Below are positions 22,439-34,167 of a stretch of DNA of 64,000 bases, one piece after another. Made by a program: the position numbers and the translations under genes. The notes under the pieces are model-generated. The model had not been told where the DNA came from. It saw nothing but the letters and a program-made list of their open reading frames with translations, and ran no database searches. Positions within the stretch are counted from its first letter, which is position 1. The number at the start of each line of letters is the position of its first letter. The stretch comes from Alnus glutinosa (Eukaryota > Streptophyta > Magnoliopsida > Fagales > Betulaceae), in assembly GCF_958979055.1 (NCBI RefSeq), contig NC_084891.1, positions 24,141,501 to 24,205,500 on the forward strand, given 5' to 3'.

Positions 22439-23052
22439 AAAAAATTTTGCAAAACTTGAACTTAATAATAAAAAATTTATTAAAACTTAAAAATTATAAA
22501 AATAATAATAATTAAAAACAAAAAATATAAAAAACCTAAAAAAAAAAAGAGTGGCCGGCGTTGCCCAAGGGGGTGGCCGGCCACCCCATTTTTGGCCAAC
22601 CACCCCCTTGGCCGATCTGGGGTGGATTGTCCACCCCAATTGGCTTAAAAAGCCAAAAAAAAAAAAAAAAAAACCAAAAAGGACGGTTTTCGGGGGTGGC
22701 TTGGCCACCCCCAGATCGACCGTATGGGGTGGTCGAAACCACCCCCAAGCCTTTAGGGGTAGTCCGACCACCCCTAAAACCCAAACATTTTCTTGCTTTT
22801 TGTTTTTTAGCCTTTTGGGGGTGGCCGGACCACCCCTAAAACCGACTGGGGTGGACGATCCACCCCAAATCGGCCAAGGGGGTGGCTCCCTTGGCAAAAA
22901 ATGGGGTGGCCGGCCACCCCCTTGGGCAACGTCGGCCACCTTCTTTTTTTTTAGGTTTTTTATATTTTTGGTTTTTAATTATTATTATTTTTATAATTTT
23001 TAAGTTTTAATAATTTTTTTATTATTAAGTTTAAGTTTTACAAATTTTTTCA
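22439..23052. mobile_element. Large foldback element with GGGGTGGCC hairpin arms
   Basis: Two arms of roughly 300 bases each are inverted copies. The outer part is AT-rich (CTTAATAATAAAAA...). The inner part is GC-rich, built from GGGGTGG/CCACCCC and GGTGGCCGGCCACC words. Because of the symmetry, each strand carries a 150-codon frame of nearly the same sequence (22551-23003 on plus, 22487-22939 on minus). No transposase is visible. It is a non-autonomous foldback element, and related GGGGTGG blocks occur at 49925-50045. Confidence 0.85.
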
Positions 23053-24138
23053 ATGGATCCTTAAATAATATTTATTAAATGGTTTAATTTAATTTAATTT
23101 TTTTAAAAAAAAAAAAAGAAAAAAAAAAAAAAGTTTTGACTGATGATGTTAATATATAATAATATCAGGCAGAATCCACATTGATTAAAGTTTGAAGGTG
23201 AAATACGGGCGATCACACTGTTGATGATGTGTGCTTCCAGAAAAAGAAAGATTCGGTTTGACAATTGAGGTTTACGTCAACTAGACGTGTCTTTTGCTCC
23301 GAAACTAATTATTTTATTTCCAAGTTGAATGAATTATTATATATATATATTCACTGTAAAGGAACCTCATCTCGATGCATGCCGGACAATATTTTTCATC
23401 ACCTGCCGTCTCTTTCCTTGACCAATGTCTTTAGCTTTGAATAGTTCTGATGATGATTTTCGTCTGTTTGACCATCTTAACAGCTGTCGAGTGATCGTTG
23501 AGTCGCTTGCACACTGAAAGACTCAGCTCGCTTTCCCACACCATTTTTTCCCGCTTTGCGGTGCTAAACCTAATCATATCTCCAAACGTTCACAATTGAC
23601 TTTGGTTGCCGTTTTGTCGGGGATTTTCCCGTGGATTCATAGATCGGCAAACACAGATTGTCCATTTGATTTAAGACATTTTTGGAACTACATAAACCAC
23701 TTTAATTATAATCAAAGTTGTATTTTCAGTTAATTACTTTATATATATATATATATATATTCGACATTTTCTTCTAATTGTCTGGTTTGTTTGGGCTTTT
23801 ATACTATATATAACTTGCACTGAAGTCGATCTGAAGAGTAGAGGAATTTATGAAAAAAGCCACGCTTTCACGGGTTTAAGCAACAATAGTGTTATGGGGT
23901 TTTGGCTCAATCTTCTCCTTAGCTTGCTGATTAGGGCTTTTCTTTAATATATAATAAACAATTACGGGTGTTAGATATAGTCTTATAAACTATAAAGTAT
24001 AAACCCTCCTTTAATTTACTGCAGTTTTGCCTCATCAAATGGCAAAAAGGGTAAAGGGACAATTAGAGGCTTAAATTTCCTAACCGGACTATACAATGAA
24101 GCACCAAGTCAAGTCAAGACGGCAGCGGGCGTGCAATG
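23053..24138. other. Spacer, nothing recognised
   Basis: AT-rich with a poly-A tract (23104-23133) and a short (AT)n near 23742-23760. No supported gene. Confidence 0.4.
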
Positions 24139-25000
24139 CGGAGGATCTGCATGCACTCTTTTAAGATGGGTTGTGTCATAATCTAACTCCAGTCCCACTA
24201 AGAACATTGGTGAGTAGGAATCAATTAATAGGTATGAGTGTTGTCCCATTAACATCGTGTCAGTTGAAACTCGAACTCATAATTTTTTCCCCTTACCTAA
24301 TCACTTGAGGGTAAAACCTTTGCGGCTAAGACACTCAGTGATAGTTCCAAATTTACTTACGTTACGTTTGTTAAGCGAAATGGTTATTCCATTAGAAAAA
24401 TGAAATAGTTTTTATTGAAAATAGAAAAAAGTTTGAATAAAATAGCATTTGAATAAACATTCTCATGGCCAATTAGGAAATGATTATTCATTAAATTGAG
24501 GAATAACTGCTTCTCTCAAATTGAAATGACTATTCTTTAAATTGAGGAATAATCATTCCCTTAAATACGGATGATCTGCATACACTCTCTTAAGACGGGT
24601 TGTGTCATAGTCTAACTAGTCTAGCTCCAGTCCCACTATAAACATTAGTGGGTAGAAATCAATTAATAGGCACATGAGTGTTGTCCCCTTAACATCGTGT
24701 CAGTTGAAACTCGAACCCATAATTTTTTCCCCTCACCTAATCACTTGAGGGTAAAACCCTTGCAACTAAGACACTCCAGTGATAGTTTCAAATTTACTTA
24801 CGTTACGTTTGGTATGCAAAATGATTATTACATTAAAAAAATAGAAAAACTCCTATTAAAAATGGAAAAAAGTGAAATGAAATAACATTTAAATAGACAT
24901 TTTCATAGTCAATTAGGGAGTGACTTTTCTTTAAACTGGGGAATAGTTGATTCTCTCAAATTGGAATGACTATTCTTTAAATTGAGAAATAATCATTCCC
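24139..25000. repeat. 429-bp tandem duplication, two units
   Basis: Unit 1 (24139-24567) and unit 2 (24568-25000) are diverged direct copies. Both begin CGGA(G)GATCTGCAT.CACTC. Both contain CATCGTGTCAGTTGAAACTCGAAC and the TTTTTTCCCC..ACCTAATCACTTGAGGG block, and both end AATAATCATTCCC. The second halves are MITE-like, with GGAATGACTATTC motifs as at 12310-12665. Confidence 0.88.
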
Positions 25001-25490
25001 TCATTGGTGATGAGAATGATTATTCTAAATGTTAAAGTACTTTAGTACTAATATTATTTTATTTCACTTTCTTCCATTCTTAAAGAAACCATTCATTTTC
25101 TCAAAAAATAGCCATTAATTCAGAGTACTATAATTAAGTATCCTTAATTTTATGTTCGTGCAACTTCTATAAAACATGTTCTGCAGGTTTCCAATGCCCT
25201 ATAATTAGTCAAATTGTTATTATTTTATATTAAAAAAAAAATTGCTAACTTAGACCATTTAAGGCTGCCACTGTTAAAATACTCATTTGGTTTGACTATG
25301 GAAATATTCTATTCGCATATGCATTATATGCAGAGGTACATCAATATGGACTTTCAAGAACAAATCTTAACACTGCCTAAATACAGATACCACCATTGGG
25401 ATTTTTGCCCAGACATCCATCCATGAATAGTATAAAAAATAAAAATAAAAAAGGAATAAATCTGAATATTTATTCATAATTTTTCTTTTC

Positions 25491-25524
<34 letters not shown>

Positions 25525-25527
25525 AAA

Positions 25528-25592
25528 AAAAAAGACGACATTTTAGCTTGTATAAAAAATAGCATAGAATTAAAATGTCATCTTTTTTTCTT
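25528..25592. repeat. Hairpin between low-complexity tracts
   Basis: AAAAGACGACATTTTAGC pairs with TTAAAATGTCATCTTTTT across a loop of about 25 bases. It lies directly upstream of a LINE 3' fragment. Confidence 0.6.
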
Positions 25593-25604
25593 TTCTTTTT
25601 TCAT

Positions 25605-26285
25605 ATTGTCCAATATGTGGTTTTGGAGGCAGAAACAACGGGGCATGCATTATGGAGTTGCCTGGCGGCAAGAGATACTTAGAACATGTGTGGTCGGAAG
25701 CTTCAAAAGAGTCATGTGGAAACTGGAGAGTTCATCCATATTGTGGATTATATTCCCTCGTAGCAAACTAGAGAAGGATGATTTCGAATCAATGGCGGTG
25801 GTAGTGAGAAATTTGTGGGTTATGATAAATTCTTTGATCCATTGGAGAAATTTTTGCCATCCCTTAGTGATTGTGACGAATCCTATGAGGGAGGTGCTGA
25901 CAACGTTGTAAGCCCAAAAGATAATATCATTGCCGAGTCCATAGCAGCTTTGCAAGCTGTGGTCTTCGTTAGAGAGTTTGGTTTGCAAAAGGTGGATATG
26001 GAAGGAGATGCTTTACAAGTAGTGTAAGCATTACGTAATGATGAAAAAATTGGCGTCGATATGGCCAATTAGTTGATGATGCCAGAATAGTGCTGAATTC
26101 TTAACAACAATGGGGGGAGGAGGTATTATAAAGGAAGCGAATAACGCAGCTCCTATACTTACAAAGAAAGAGCTTTCTTTCAGGGATGAAATAATTCACA
26201 TGGAGGCAGCCCATCAATGTATTAATGACATTGTACTACATGATCGAACATATTGTTCAAGTTTTTTCCCATCAAATTAATGTAA
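25605..26285 (+). mobile_element. LINE 3' fragment: zf-RVT and RNase H domains
   Basis: After a TGTCCAATATGTGG (C-P-I-C-G) zinc-binding start, a frame shift leads to LEAETTGHALWSCLAARD, the zf-RVT domain of plant L1 LINEs. Further on, DNIIAESIAALQAVVFVREF and VDMEGDALQVV are the RNase H-like (RVT_3) core. ELSFRDEIIHME and INDIVLHDRT form the tail. Several stops and frameshifts make it a dead 5'-truncated copy. No poly-A tail is clear. Confidence 0.8.
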
Positions 26286-26295
26286 ATTAATATTT

Positions 26296-26925
26296 CGTTT
26301 GTTTTGACGTAAAATGTTTTCCGTCATAAAAATTTTAAAAAATGATTTCCCTAAAAATATTTTTCGGCATTTGGCTTGTACGAAAAAATTACCAACGGCG
26401 AAAAATTACCAGTGATGAGATTTCGTCACTGGCCAGTAAGATTCCGGTCACTTTCACCGGATTTCGGCTACTATTTCTGGATTTTGAAGAAACTGGCCGG
26501 ATTTCGACTAGTTTCACGAAATCTGGGTTGGCCGAATTTTGACCAAAATGGCTGGAATCTAGCACGATCCAACCTGATTCCGGCGATGGTGCCAGACGTA
26601 GCTGGATTTCGGCCTATTTTGCCAAAATTCAGTTTTCGGCACCGGAATCTGGCGATCGGATACCAAAATTTGAGGGCCTTCGGCATTAGATTCAGGCTAC
26701 TAACAAAATCCAATGCCTGGCGGTGGCGGATTCCCATAAACGTCCCTGTAAGAATGAAGAGTTGAAATCCAAAAACAATTTCATTTTTCAAATATTAAAG
26801 AGGCTTTTACGGTCAAACTAAAAATGATTTATGTTAAACATCATTTTCGATTACACCAAACACCAAAAAATAAAAATAAAATTATTTTTTAAAAAATATT
26901 TTACGCTCAAACATACATACCATGA
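26296..26925. mobile_element. Non-autonomous TIR element (GACGTAAAATG family)
   Basis: The left end (GTTTGTTTTGACGTAAAATG) resembles the inverted right end (ATGTTTGAGCGTAAAATATT). The interior has repeated TTCGGC/TCTGG/CCGGAATC words and no recognised domain. A related left end occurs at 45796. Confidence 0.55.
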
Positions 26926-28635
26926 GAGCATTTCACTTTTTGTTTTTTACGCTTACAATAAACAGAAATTCGGTTGAGCAGTTTTGTAATTAATTATTAT
27001 ATCTTCATCCGACAAATAGAATTTCATCAATAATTAATCAATTTTTTTTTTTTTTTTGAAGGGAATAATTAATCAAATTGAGCCCTAGATTGTTGCGGTC
27101 TGCGGAGGAAGGCAAATGTTGTTGCCTATTCGGCTATTCTACGTAGAATATGTTTCTTTCATTTACCGCATAAAAAAAATTAGGCTGTCTCCTCCCTTTC
27201 TGTGTGCGTGCATGCACGTGGGTTTTTGTTTCGTTTTTAATTCTAGTGTGGTTTTGGGCCTTCCCAGAGAGAGGAGTTAAAAAGGTAAAATGGAGACAAT
27301 AATTGAAACATCGCTCTCTTTCTTTCTTTCTTTTCCCCACCTTTTTTTTTTTTTAATAATTTTTTTTTTAAAAAAAAAAAAAAGAAAAAGAAAAAGAAAA
27401 AAGTGAAACGTCGCTTTCTTGAATCTCGGCGATTTGCAAGATTATGTCCTGCATGGCATGGAAGATAGACTGCCAAACTTTGTACATACATGTCCGGCGA
27501 GCCCCAGCTTTTAGAATATTATTTAAATAATTATATAGTATTTAATTTATTTTTTATCAGCTTAAATTTTTAAAATAAATAATAATTTAACGTGATATTA
27601 GCACAAATATCTTGAATTTAACATTATTTTTACCATTTACTTCTCATTTAAATTAAATATTATACGTGAATTGAGCTTACATGTTTTTATCAATTAAATG
27701 GTGATTTAAGAGAGACATGTACGTTCGAGTGGACCAACAACAAATTCCAAAATTCATAACTCTGACCGGCTTATTAACTTGATAAAGTCTTGATCTAAAG
27801 TATGTGACATGAGTTTGGGAAGTACATATTTTTGTATTCTCTAGGTAATTCAATCCATAATTCAAAATCATATTAATCAGAAAACAAAAAAAAACAAAAA
27901 TAGGCGAAGATCTGCACGGGTTGATACGCACAACACTTAGTATTCATCGTTTACGACTACGACTATTAATTGAGGTATCTAACTCCATTTGCTCCCTATC
28001 TTTATTATTATTTTATTTATAGATGAGAGGAAACAAGAACAAACCAACATGAGAAACAAAAACAGCTAGACCTAAGAAACAAAACATTGTCTTTACATAA
28101 CAACAATCCCTAGCTTTCGCCTCAGTGTCAGTCAACTTTATACGGTAGAAAAATCACCAATTAAGAAAGTGTTTCTGGATAAAAAGGAAGATCAAGTAGT
28201 GGTCCAAATAATTGAATCCTCTTCATTTTCCAAGCAGTTAATGGCATCTATAGTGGGACCTGCATGAGGGGGATAAACTCCATCTAATAGATATGTGCAC
28301 CTACTTTTCCAAAAGGGTGATGCTAATGAACTAAATCAGATTAGTGTTGTCGCCGGCCGGCAACTTCATCCATAGGCTAATATGGAATACTTTCCATCTT
28401 GGGTCAAGAATTAGACACAAGATTTCTGTGTACGAAAAGAAGAAGCTTAATCATGGATTAATTGTGATCTGACAAATGACATAACAAGTATATTAATTTC
28501 CACCCCACGAACCGTTTCAACAAATAGAGGTCGAGATTAGTGCATGCTACAAGTTCCATTCAAACGCATAGTCAATGGGGGCACTGCTCAAAACTAATTG
28601 GCGAGTGATTTGAGATTTACATCATTCGCGATCTC
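26926..28635. other. Spacer, no gene recognised
   Basis: AT-rich with homopolymer tracts (27041-27057, 27341-27400). Open stretches on the minus strand (27677-27931) show no domain. Confidence 0.4.
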
Positions 28636-28950
28636 AATATTGAAATTAAAGAGTTTTAGTTAAAGAGTCTGACCCGTTTAATTAAATGGATCAATTTAAG
28701 GTTGACCTATATAATCTAATATATATGCTTCGACATTATTCGACCCGACACGCAGCATAATGGCGTACAACTTTTGACATGACCCGCGATCTGACACGAA
28801 TCAAATACAAAATTAGAGGGTTAGAGTTAAGTGGTTTGACCTGTTTAATTAAATAAATCGGGTTAGTTAGAGTTGACTTATTTAGTCTTATACTCTTATT
28901 TCGACACGATCCGAACCTGACACGCGAGCACGAACGGCCTCTCTAAATAT
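28636..28950. repeat. Dispersed repeat with ~166-bp internal period, copy 1
   Basis: Two diverged units carry TTTGACC-GTTTAATTAAAT, TTGAC.TAT.TAGTCT.ATA and TTCGACACGATCC motifs, offset by about 167 bases. The same arrangement recurs at 33520-33760. Confidence 0.7.
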
Positions 28951-31070
28951 AAATAACCATAGTCCCAATGAACTGGTATATATGTAAACGACCATGTCAT
29001 AGTCCATAGATTAAATGACCTAGCGGAGGCGATAAGAAAAGAATAAAAGTTCGACGACTCGAATTTTATACACTTAACAAGCTAATAAATAGCTTAGAAA
29101 AAGCAAAGGAAAGAGAAAATCTTATCGATTCTTCAATGATTCATTCAAAAAGCTCCCTTCTTGGCTTCTTCCAAACAATTACTGTCCTCGATCTTATTAC
29201 ATTAACCAAATTAACGTCTAGAAATGTAATAAAATTTTAAAGGTGGAAAATATTTCTTCCAAAATAATTCAAAAACCAAGTACAAAAGATTGGTTTTGGG
29301 ATGGGAAGGTTCAGTGATGGCTTGTCATGATCATATATATATATATATGCGTGCAGCCGACAAAATCGGATGAATGATTTCAAACGGATTTTTGTATTTT
29401 TGTTTGCACCGAAAAAGGGCAGTCTTTCAACGCCATTAAAAGAAGAATTGAAAGGCAAGCATCCGGAGGCTTCGGTGACTTTTTCCCAATGGCAGCCAAA
29501 TTTTCTTCTGTTGAATGATTTCTTCAAAGCGTAATGATCGACCCAGATCCAAAAATAACTTGATCCGTGTGGAAAAACCCATATATCATGCTTGCAAAAG
29601 GGCCTCAGACGTACCCAGATGGGAAAAATCATGAAAACATAGATCCCTTGCTTTCAGCCGAAAAGAAGAGTACTAGCTAGTGATGAGGAATATTGGAGTG
29701 TAATTTATGAAGATTATGACCACTTTTTTGGTCGATCTCTTGCTGCTGCTTTGTTCAACATCTGCGAGACATCTAAGATTCTGCCCAAGTGTGGCGGTTC
29801 GACTTTTTTCATGCTTCTGATGCATGCTTGCTATGGATGCATGAGTATAATGATCAAGCAACCGCAACTCTTTTAGAACAAAGAATCTCAACTGTGTATT
29901 TGCAAATAGATGTAGAGCAATTAGAGCTACGTACGTACCCCAACTGCTTCAGGAGCAACCTTAATTAACTCTGGTTTTGCACACAAAATTACACGTACCT
30001 TTTGAGAAGCATCTTGTTTTGTAAAATCTCAATTGAAAATAGAAACACTCCTTGTAAAAATAAGTTCTACTTGAGCTCTTGAACTGGCCGGCTCATAGAG
30101 TACTCCAACGAGCTCATGAGTCCAGCCAAATCCAACCTTGACTAATTAAACAGCATTAGTGAATGAACATCTTACGATCTGATGGCTTAAGCATAATCTT
30201 AATCTTGTGTGTATATCATTCTCTCCTTACAAGTTGATTTGTAAGGGTGTGCTCTACACAAGGTTTGTATTAATTATTTGATATCAAAGACAGTCATTAA
30301 GAGTCTACAATGAGTATAAGATTGAATGGGTTACAACTTCGTAACTGAGTCACAGATGGAGCGACCATCAGGTTAGATTAAAATGTCTTAGTACTATGTA
30401 TAAGCATAGTGTTAAGCTATTGAATACAAATAGGTGAGTGTTAGATCAAGCCGCCAAAAGAGATCGAATGATATATACCATCATGTCAGTATCGATAGAT
30501 AGAGTAGGCCGCCAGAAACGTTGGTTGCGGATGATAGTGGCATATTACAGTCCGAAGTACCCCACATGGCTTAATTAATACAATCTGTCAATCTTAAGCG
30601 AGAAGCTGGATTAAAGAGTCAGAAAGTTTGCATTGAAAAAGTCAGAAGCTAGATTCAATTTGGGTTATTTACAGCCCCACGGTCTGGTGTAAAGCAACCT
30701 GTTCTTTCATCTGTCTGTTTGAATGAGGAAACAACTCAGAATATGAGGGGCCCTATTGTCCTATTAGTCGGTTATGAGACATCACAGATTCACACATGCT
30801 TTAAAGTTGGAATAGGCAGGGAGAGATCAATTATGGCGGCCCTGAATCATCTCAGAGCCTGTGTGAATCCATGCATGCAGTTCCAGAACCATGAGTCGCA
30901 GCACATTTAAGAATGCCCCATTTGCGGTTTTAATTAAGCTTGTTTTGGTCAATTCAATCAAGAGAAAACTAGGCATGCATTGATTGACTATATATGATTG
31001 TCATTTCCATAAAAATCGAGTTTGAATAGGATGAAACATATGTATACTGTTATATATCAACTTGAATTTT
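28951..31070. other. Spacer with unassigned minus-strand frames
   Basis: Two minus-strand open stretches, 29237-29632 and 29673-29891, have fairly ordinary amino-acid composition but no family I recognise and no convincing splice join. They could be part of an unknown gene or noise. The remainder is AT-rich with nothing identified. Confidence 0.35.
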
Positions 31071-31239
31071 AATTATGAAATCAGAGACGGACTCAAAAAT
31101 TATTCTGAATAAGGTGGTTGAGGGGCCAATTTCATTTTATCTTTTTATTTTTTATTTTTTTTTTTATAATGTCTTATTTTACCTTGAAATTTTTTTTTAC
31201 TTAAGAATTGGGAGGGGGCATGGCCTATACCTGTCCCCC

Positions 31240-31480
31240 CTCCTCCTTCCCTGTATGAAATGGAGAAGATTTTTGTCATAATCGTCGAACTCCTTAATTC
31301 ACGATACTCCGATAGAAAGTAGTTAAGACATGTGAATTTGAAATATCGAAAATGGTTAAAACTCTCCTCTTTCCCTGTATGAAATGGAGAAGATCTTTGT
31401 CCTAATCGCCGAACCCCTTAATACACGATACTCCGATAGAAAGTAGTTAAAACGCGTGAATTTGAAATATCAAAAGCGGT
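31240..31480. repeat. 124-bp tandem duplication
   Basis: Two units, 31240-31363 and 31364-31480, share TTCCCTGTATGAAATGGAGA, ACGATACTCCGATAGAAAGT and GTGAATTTGAAATATC. A short third echo (GGTTAAGACGCGTGAATTT) follows. Upstream (31080-31240) is a degraded repeat with GGGAGGGGGCATGGCCTAT. Confidence 0.88.
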
Positions 31481-31538
31481 TAAGACGCGTGAATTTTTCT
31501 TGTTGAACACTAACAAAGATACGATAGAATTCATGGGA

Positions 31539-31547
<9 letters not shown>

Positions 31548-31583
<36 letters not shown>
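31548..31583. repeat. (AT)n microsatellite
   Basis: AT run flanked by poly-A tracts. Confidence 0.95.
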
Positions 31584-31586
<3 letters not shown>

Positions 31587-32249
31587 CCAAAAAAAAAAAA
31601 GGTATTACTATATTAATTTTATATACACTATTAGTCCCAACAATATCACTTCTTATGAAAATTAAAGGATATAGCCAATTAAAAGGGTTGGAGGGTGGGA
31701 TCGTGAGGGTCACAGTCAGGCATAAATGAAGGGGAGTAACGTGTTCGATGGTGATTGTCCTTAATTGTGAAAGTCCAAGGCTGTCATAAAACAGGCCGTC
31801 GTAAAAGTCAATGAATTAACTTTCTCCTTATCTATAAAGCAAGAGAAATATAGAGGCCCAAGGCAAGAGGGGATGGCCAATTGGCCATAGTTGGCGCGTC
31901 TCGTCTTCTTGGTACCCCCCACGTGGTTGTCCTCTTTTCCTCTTGTACTTATCACCGTCGCATCCTTGACTTTGGCTTTGTCTTTGGTCGCCGGTAATGA
32001 TAAACCACATGTACCGGATTTGAAAGAAAATGAGAAAAATACGAAAGGGTGATTAATCTAGAGTTAATGCGAAGATTTTTTGAAAAAAATGATGGAAATT
32101 ATGCACCTCTTTCTCAATAGTTGCAACTCTTCTAAGAGTTGTTAGGTACCTCCATGTGTAGCACAGTAGTGTCTTTCATTATAGACCCAACATTAATTAA
32201 AGCGGTGACAACTTGAAATGCAATAACTTTTTGTAAAAGTCTAAGATTC
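31584..32249. other. Spacer, nothing recognised
   Basis: No supported gene; overlapping short minus-strand frames at 31761-32010 look fortuitous. Confidence 0.4.
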
Positions 32250-32580
32250 TAACGGATTGATAATTTCGGAGGGAGATAGCACTAGAAATTGGACATGTCT
32301 TGCACCAAGAATAATTCAATTGGAGTTGGTACAGACAATTGATTGACGATATCCAAGTCAGCCTAAATAGCCTCCAATCATGGTTTATTGGACATATCTA
32401 GAAGAATCGAAGTCAATGAAGTAGCTCATCGTCTAGCAAAGACAGCTCTCCATCAATCTCTAGAATGAGTTTCGACAGAGGATAGTCTCATCTTTATTCG
32501 AAGTATTGTGTTTGCTGAACAAAAATATTTCGTTTAATTCAAATGAATAGAATGGAATTTTCTTTCAAAAAAAAAAAAAA
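32250..32580 (+). mobile_element. LINE 3' end with poly-A tail
   Basis: The plus strand reads LIDDIQVSLNSLQSWFIGHI, then RRIEVNEVAHRLAKTALHQS. This is the end of the RNase H domain of plant L1 LINEs (pattern H-V-R-R-E-x-N-x-V-A-H-x-L-A-K). It is followed by a short 3' UTR and an A13 tail ending near 32580. It is 5'-truncated with internal stops. Confidence 0.8.
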
Positions 32581-33519
32581 ACTACTCACATACAAATTTA
32601 CAATGGTATCCCGCCAAAATACTTTTGAGATAATCATTTTATTGACCTAATGTCTTATCTCTTTAGCCACGTAACAAGTTGCATGCAACTCAATCAAGAG
32701 AAGCAACCCTTGGAATGGTTGATTCTATCACTTGAGAGTTGAGAAGAAACACCTTCGTGGAAACCTATCACTTTTGGTAGATAATTGCATGATTGAGGGT
32801 ACACAGTACACACTTTTACAGTGTCATGATCAACTCAACACAAGCCTTTGAGATTAAACATCTTCAGTCTGATCTACCAAAAATTGACAGATCAGTTATG
32901 TAAACACAAATCTATCGAGCGATGACTAAGAATTGATTGGACTTGTCTCCAAGTGGCGGAAGAATATTAGAAGAACAAACACCGGCCGGCTTGACCAAAT
33001 CTACGTGAACCAAGATTAAATGGGCTTGTTGAACCCAAGTATGAAGTTGTGATTTTAATTGGTCATGTGAATTCTATAAATAGTCTTTCATAATTACATA
33101 TCCAAATTTTCTTAAATTTGAATAAATAATTTAAGAAAATTATAATTTAATCGGACTGTCAGACAGATTAGGATCCTGTCAGACACGCCAATGGGATTGT
33201 CATAATTTATGAGCAAATACATGGTCGGAAAGACTTGTAATGTATTTAATGGAACTCCTATTTCCATTAATTTAATTAATTCTTACCTAAGCATTCTCTA
33301 ACTGAAGGTTCATCATCATGTTCGATGCTCAATCGACTTCCAAAGGATCGAAATAAATATACAAAATATACACATTAATGGATGCAAATTTGATCGATAT
33401 AAATAAATATGCGCAAAATTGATGGAGGCAGCAAAATTACTGCTTCTTCAGAGCCACATGCCCGAAATTTTGTCAACCTCATGTAGGGCCAATATTTTTT
33501 ACACTACTAACAAATTTTA
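32581..33519. other. Spacer, nothing recognised
   Basis: AT-rich DNA with no supported gene. Confidence 0.4.
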
Positions 33520-33760
33520 TACAAATCCAACATGAAATTAGTAGATTAGGTTGAGGGGTTTGATCTTCAAAAAAATTAAAATGATCAAATTATAATTGAC
33601 CTACATAATCTTATACTCATATATCGACACAATCCCAACCTAACACATAAGAGTTTGCAATTTTTAACACGACTCACGACCCGATACGAACCCAATATGA
33701 AATTAGTAAATTAGAGTCGAAAGATTTGAACTATTTAATTAAATAGATCATGTTAACTGT
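33520..33760. repeat. Dispersed repeat with ~166-bp internal period, copy 2
   Basis: Related to 28636-28950: two units with TTTGA.C.TTTAATTAAAT/TAATTGACCTACATAATCTTATACTC and CGACAC.ATCCCAACCTAACAC motifs. Confidence 0.65.
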
Positions 33761-34167
33761 AATGCCTTATAATTGCCACCTCTCTAGTGTAGACTTCTGA
33801 CCCAAAAAAACTAACACGGATCGGTACATTACACACACACACACAAAAAGAGAGAGAGAGAGAGAGAGAGATAATAACATTCCACTAAAATAGCCATTAA
33901 AATTTTGATGTGACCCAGCATTGGATTTTGGCGATCCACCGTTGGCACCACATTTCATCCGGACCTATCCCCCGTACTCTCCTGAGAAGGGTTTTTATTA
34001 TTATTAATAATCCTCCAACCCAGCAGCTAGTTCGGTAGTTTAATGGGGGCAACCAAGTGACAAAAATGCTTATGGCTGGATTAATTTACATACAGAAAAT
34101 TATAAGGGGTATATTACACGTAGGCCCCTCTAAACTGTTATTTACCAAATGAATTATAACCAAATGT
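33761..34167. other. UBP16 3' flank
   Basis: Contains adjoining (AC)n (33831-33845) and (GA)n (33849-33871) runs and the probable UBP16 3' UTR nearer 34167. Confidence 0.5.

Noticed and set aside
22487..23003. Two 150-codon frames on opposite strands
   Set aside because: They are mirror images caused by the foldback arms and are W/P/G low complexity, with no start context or domain.
29237..29891. A two-exon minus-strand gene
   Set aside because: The two open stretches are protein-like but match no family I know, and no in-phase GT-AG join between them was convincing. Left as unassigned.
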